From Candidatus Dadabacteria bacterium RIFCSPHIGHO2_12_FULL_53_21 (GTDB lineage: Bacteria; Desulfobacterota_D; UBA1144; Nemesobacterales; UBA2774): a stretch of DNA of 15,229 bases. The stretch spans positions 2,247 to 17,475 of the forward strand of contig MFCJ01000117.1 in the NCBI GenBank assembly GCA_001775255.1, given 5' to 3'. Positions 14,452-15,229 of the stretch are shown here, one piece after another. Under the pieces are notes generated by a model. It did no database searches. It was not told the DNA's origin and saw only the letters and a program-made list of their open reading frames with translations. Position numbers and translations under genes: made by a program. Position 1 is the first letter of the stretch. Every line of letters starts with the position of its first letter.

Positions 14452-15228
14452 ATGAAGAAGTCTTTTGAGGACTTGGTAAATTTATCGATTCACCTGCGGA
14501 GCCCCGAGGGCTGTCCCTGGGACAGGGAGCAGACCCTAGACACATTGAAATCATATATAATCGAGGAAGCTTATGAGGTTATCCAGGCGATCGAATCCGG
14601 GGACAGGGACGAGCTCGCCGAGGAGCTCGGCGACCTTTTATTCGAGGTGCTTTTCGCTTCCCGGATCGCCGAAGAGGACGGGGGTTTCGGCATATACGAC
14701 GTTATCGACAGGCTCCACAACAAGCTCGTGAGGAGGCACCCCCACGTGTTCGGCGAGGAGAAGGCCTCAAACGCCGAAGAGGCCGTGAAGAGATGGCATT
14801 CCCAGAAGCTCAAGGAGAAATCGAGGAAGAGGAGGCTCCTCTACATCCCCCGCACTATGCCTTCCCTTCTCAGGGCGCAGAGGGTCGGGGAGAAGGCGTC
14901 CCAGGTGGGCTTCGACTGGAGCGGCGCTGACGAGGTCATAGCCAAGGTGAGAGAGGAGCTGTCGGAGCTCGAGGAAGAAATGAAAAACGCAGACGCTGCA
15001 GGGATCGAGAAAGAGTGGGGGGACCTCGTTTTTTCTCTCGTCAACCTCGGGAGGCATTTGAAGATAGACGCGGAGGGCGCCGCCCATAAGGCGATCGACG
15101 GCTTTATCGAGAGGTTCGGAAGGATAGAGGACAAGGCCGAATCGCGCGGCAAAGAGCTCTCCGAGTTATCGCTTGCGGAGATGGACGAGCTCTGGGAAGA
15201 GGTGAAGCGCGACACACACAATGTGTGA
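14452..15228 (+). CDS. mazG: Nucleoside triphosphate pyrophosphohydrolase MazG
   Basis: This 258-residue protein has the two tandem MazG domains of the E. coli-type enzyme (263 residues). It hydrolyses NTPs and dNTPs to NMP and pyrophosphate as a housekeeping and stress-related pool cleaner. The N-terminal domain has LRSPEGCPWDREQT (15-28), the Mg-binding EEAYE (38-42) and EELGDLLFEVLF (57-68), then the signature RRHPHVFG (94-101). The C-terminal domain repeats the pattern with EELSELEEE (168-176) and EKEWGDLVFSLVNLGRH (186-202). Both EExxE...ExxD metal sites appear intact. The stop TGA is at 15226-15228, so the gene is complete although it ends one base before the window end. No mazEF toxin-antitoxin pair is beside it; upstream is a divergent hypothetical gene. 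Confidence 0.95.
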   Translation: MKKSFEDLVNLSIHLRSPEGCPWDREQTLDTLKSYIIEEAYEVIQAIESGDRDELAEELGDLLFEVLFASRIAEEDGGFGIYDVIDRLHNKLVRRHPHVFGEEKASNAEEAVKRWHSQKLKEKSRKRRLLYIPRTMPSLLRAQRVGEKASQVGFDWSGADEVIAKVREELSELEEEMKNADAAGIEKEWGDLVFSLVNLGRHLKIDAEGAAHKAIDGFIERFGRIEDKAESRGKELSELSLAEMDELWEEVKRDTHNV

Positions 15229-15229
15229 T

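Noticed and set aside
15215..15227. Perfect short palindrome CACACA-A-TGTGTG at the mazG stop
   Set aside because: It is 13 bases of low-complexity CA/TG at the window edge, with no following T-run visible. It cannot be judged without downstream sequence.
1..15229. tRNA, rRNA, CRISPR array, insertion sequence or phage attachment site
   Set aside because: I looked in all gaps and saw no cloverleaf-like segments, no regularly spaced repeats, no transposase or integrase motif and no long terminal inverted repeats.

Overview
The window looks like a chromosomal stretch from a Gram-negative, probably uncultivated bacterium. It carries a NuoI complex I subunit, a MazG pyrophosphohydrolase, an A-type Fe-S carrier, an MsbA-like exporter and cell-envelope sugar enzymes. 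Base composition is moderate and AGG (Arg) and ATA (Ile) codons are frequent. I would guess a Deltaproteobacteria/Desulfobacterota- or Dadabacteria-like lineage, but this is a weak inference from protein style only. There are no tRNAs, rRNAs, CRISPR arrays, insertion sequences or phage genes. Coding density is high and every gap is under 300 bases.

Layout. (1) Positions 1-2558, + strand: the last 19 codons of a gene resembling the C-terminus of a family 3 glycoside hydrolase, a sodium:solute symporter, and a nuoI gene with no other nuo gene in view. (2) Positions 2595-9732, - strand: a five-gene cluster. In transcription order it holds a fused AccA-AccD type carboxyltransferase, a UDP-galactopyranose-mutase-like flavoprotein with an added C-terminal membrane domain, a 109-residue membrane protein that is a free-standing copy of that domain, an MsbA-type ABC exporter, and a membrane-anchored family 2 glycosyltransferase. 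(3) Positions 9902-10927, - strand: a luciferase-like flavin oxidoreductase with its own likely promoter. (4) Positions 11034-12399, - strand: a compact three-gene unit (secreted cysteine-rich protein, DUF4149-like membrane protein, IscA/ErpA-type carrier) closed by a clear Rho-independent terminator. (5) Positions 12571-13704, + strand: an M24 (Xaa-Pro type) peptidase with a promoter placed so that its mRNA may be almost leaderless. (6) Positions 13733-15228: a protein of uncertain family (possibly DUF2378-like), divergent from mazG.

How the genes may work together. Region 2 is the most suggestive part. Malonyl-CoA supply (carboxyltransferase), a sugar-nucleotide-mutase-like flavoenzyme, a flippase-type exporter and a glycosyltransferase fit assembly and export of a glycolipid or envelope polysaccharide. 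This is inference from gene order and families. The clearest undescribed element is the small two-segment membrane domain, shared between the flavoprotein tail and its neighbour. I do not recognise it as a named family. The carboxyltransferase is also unusual, in its alpha-then-beta order and in the spacing of its putative zinc ligands.
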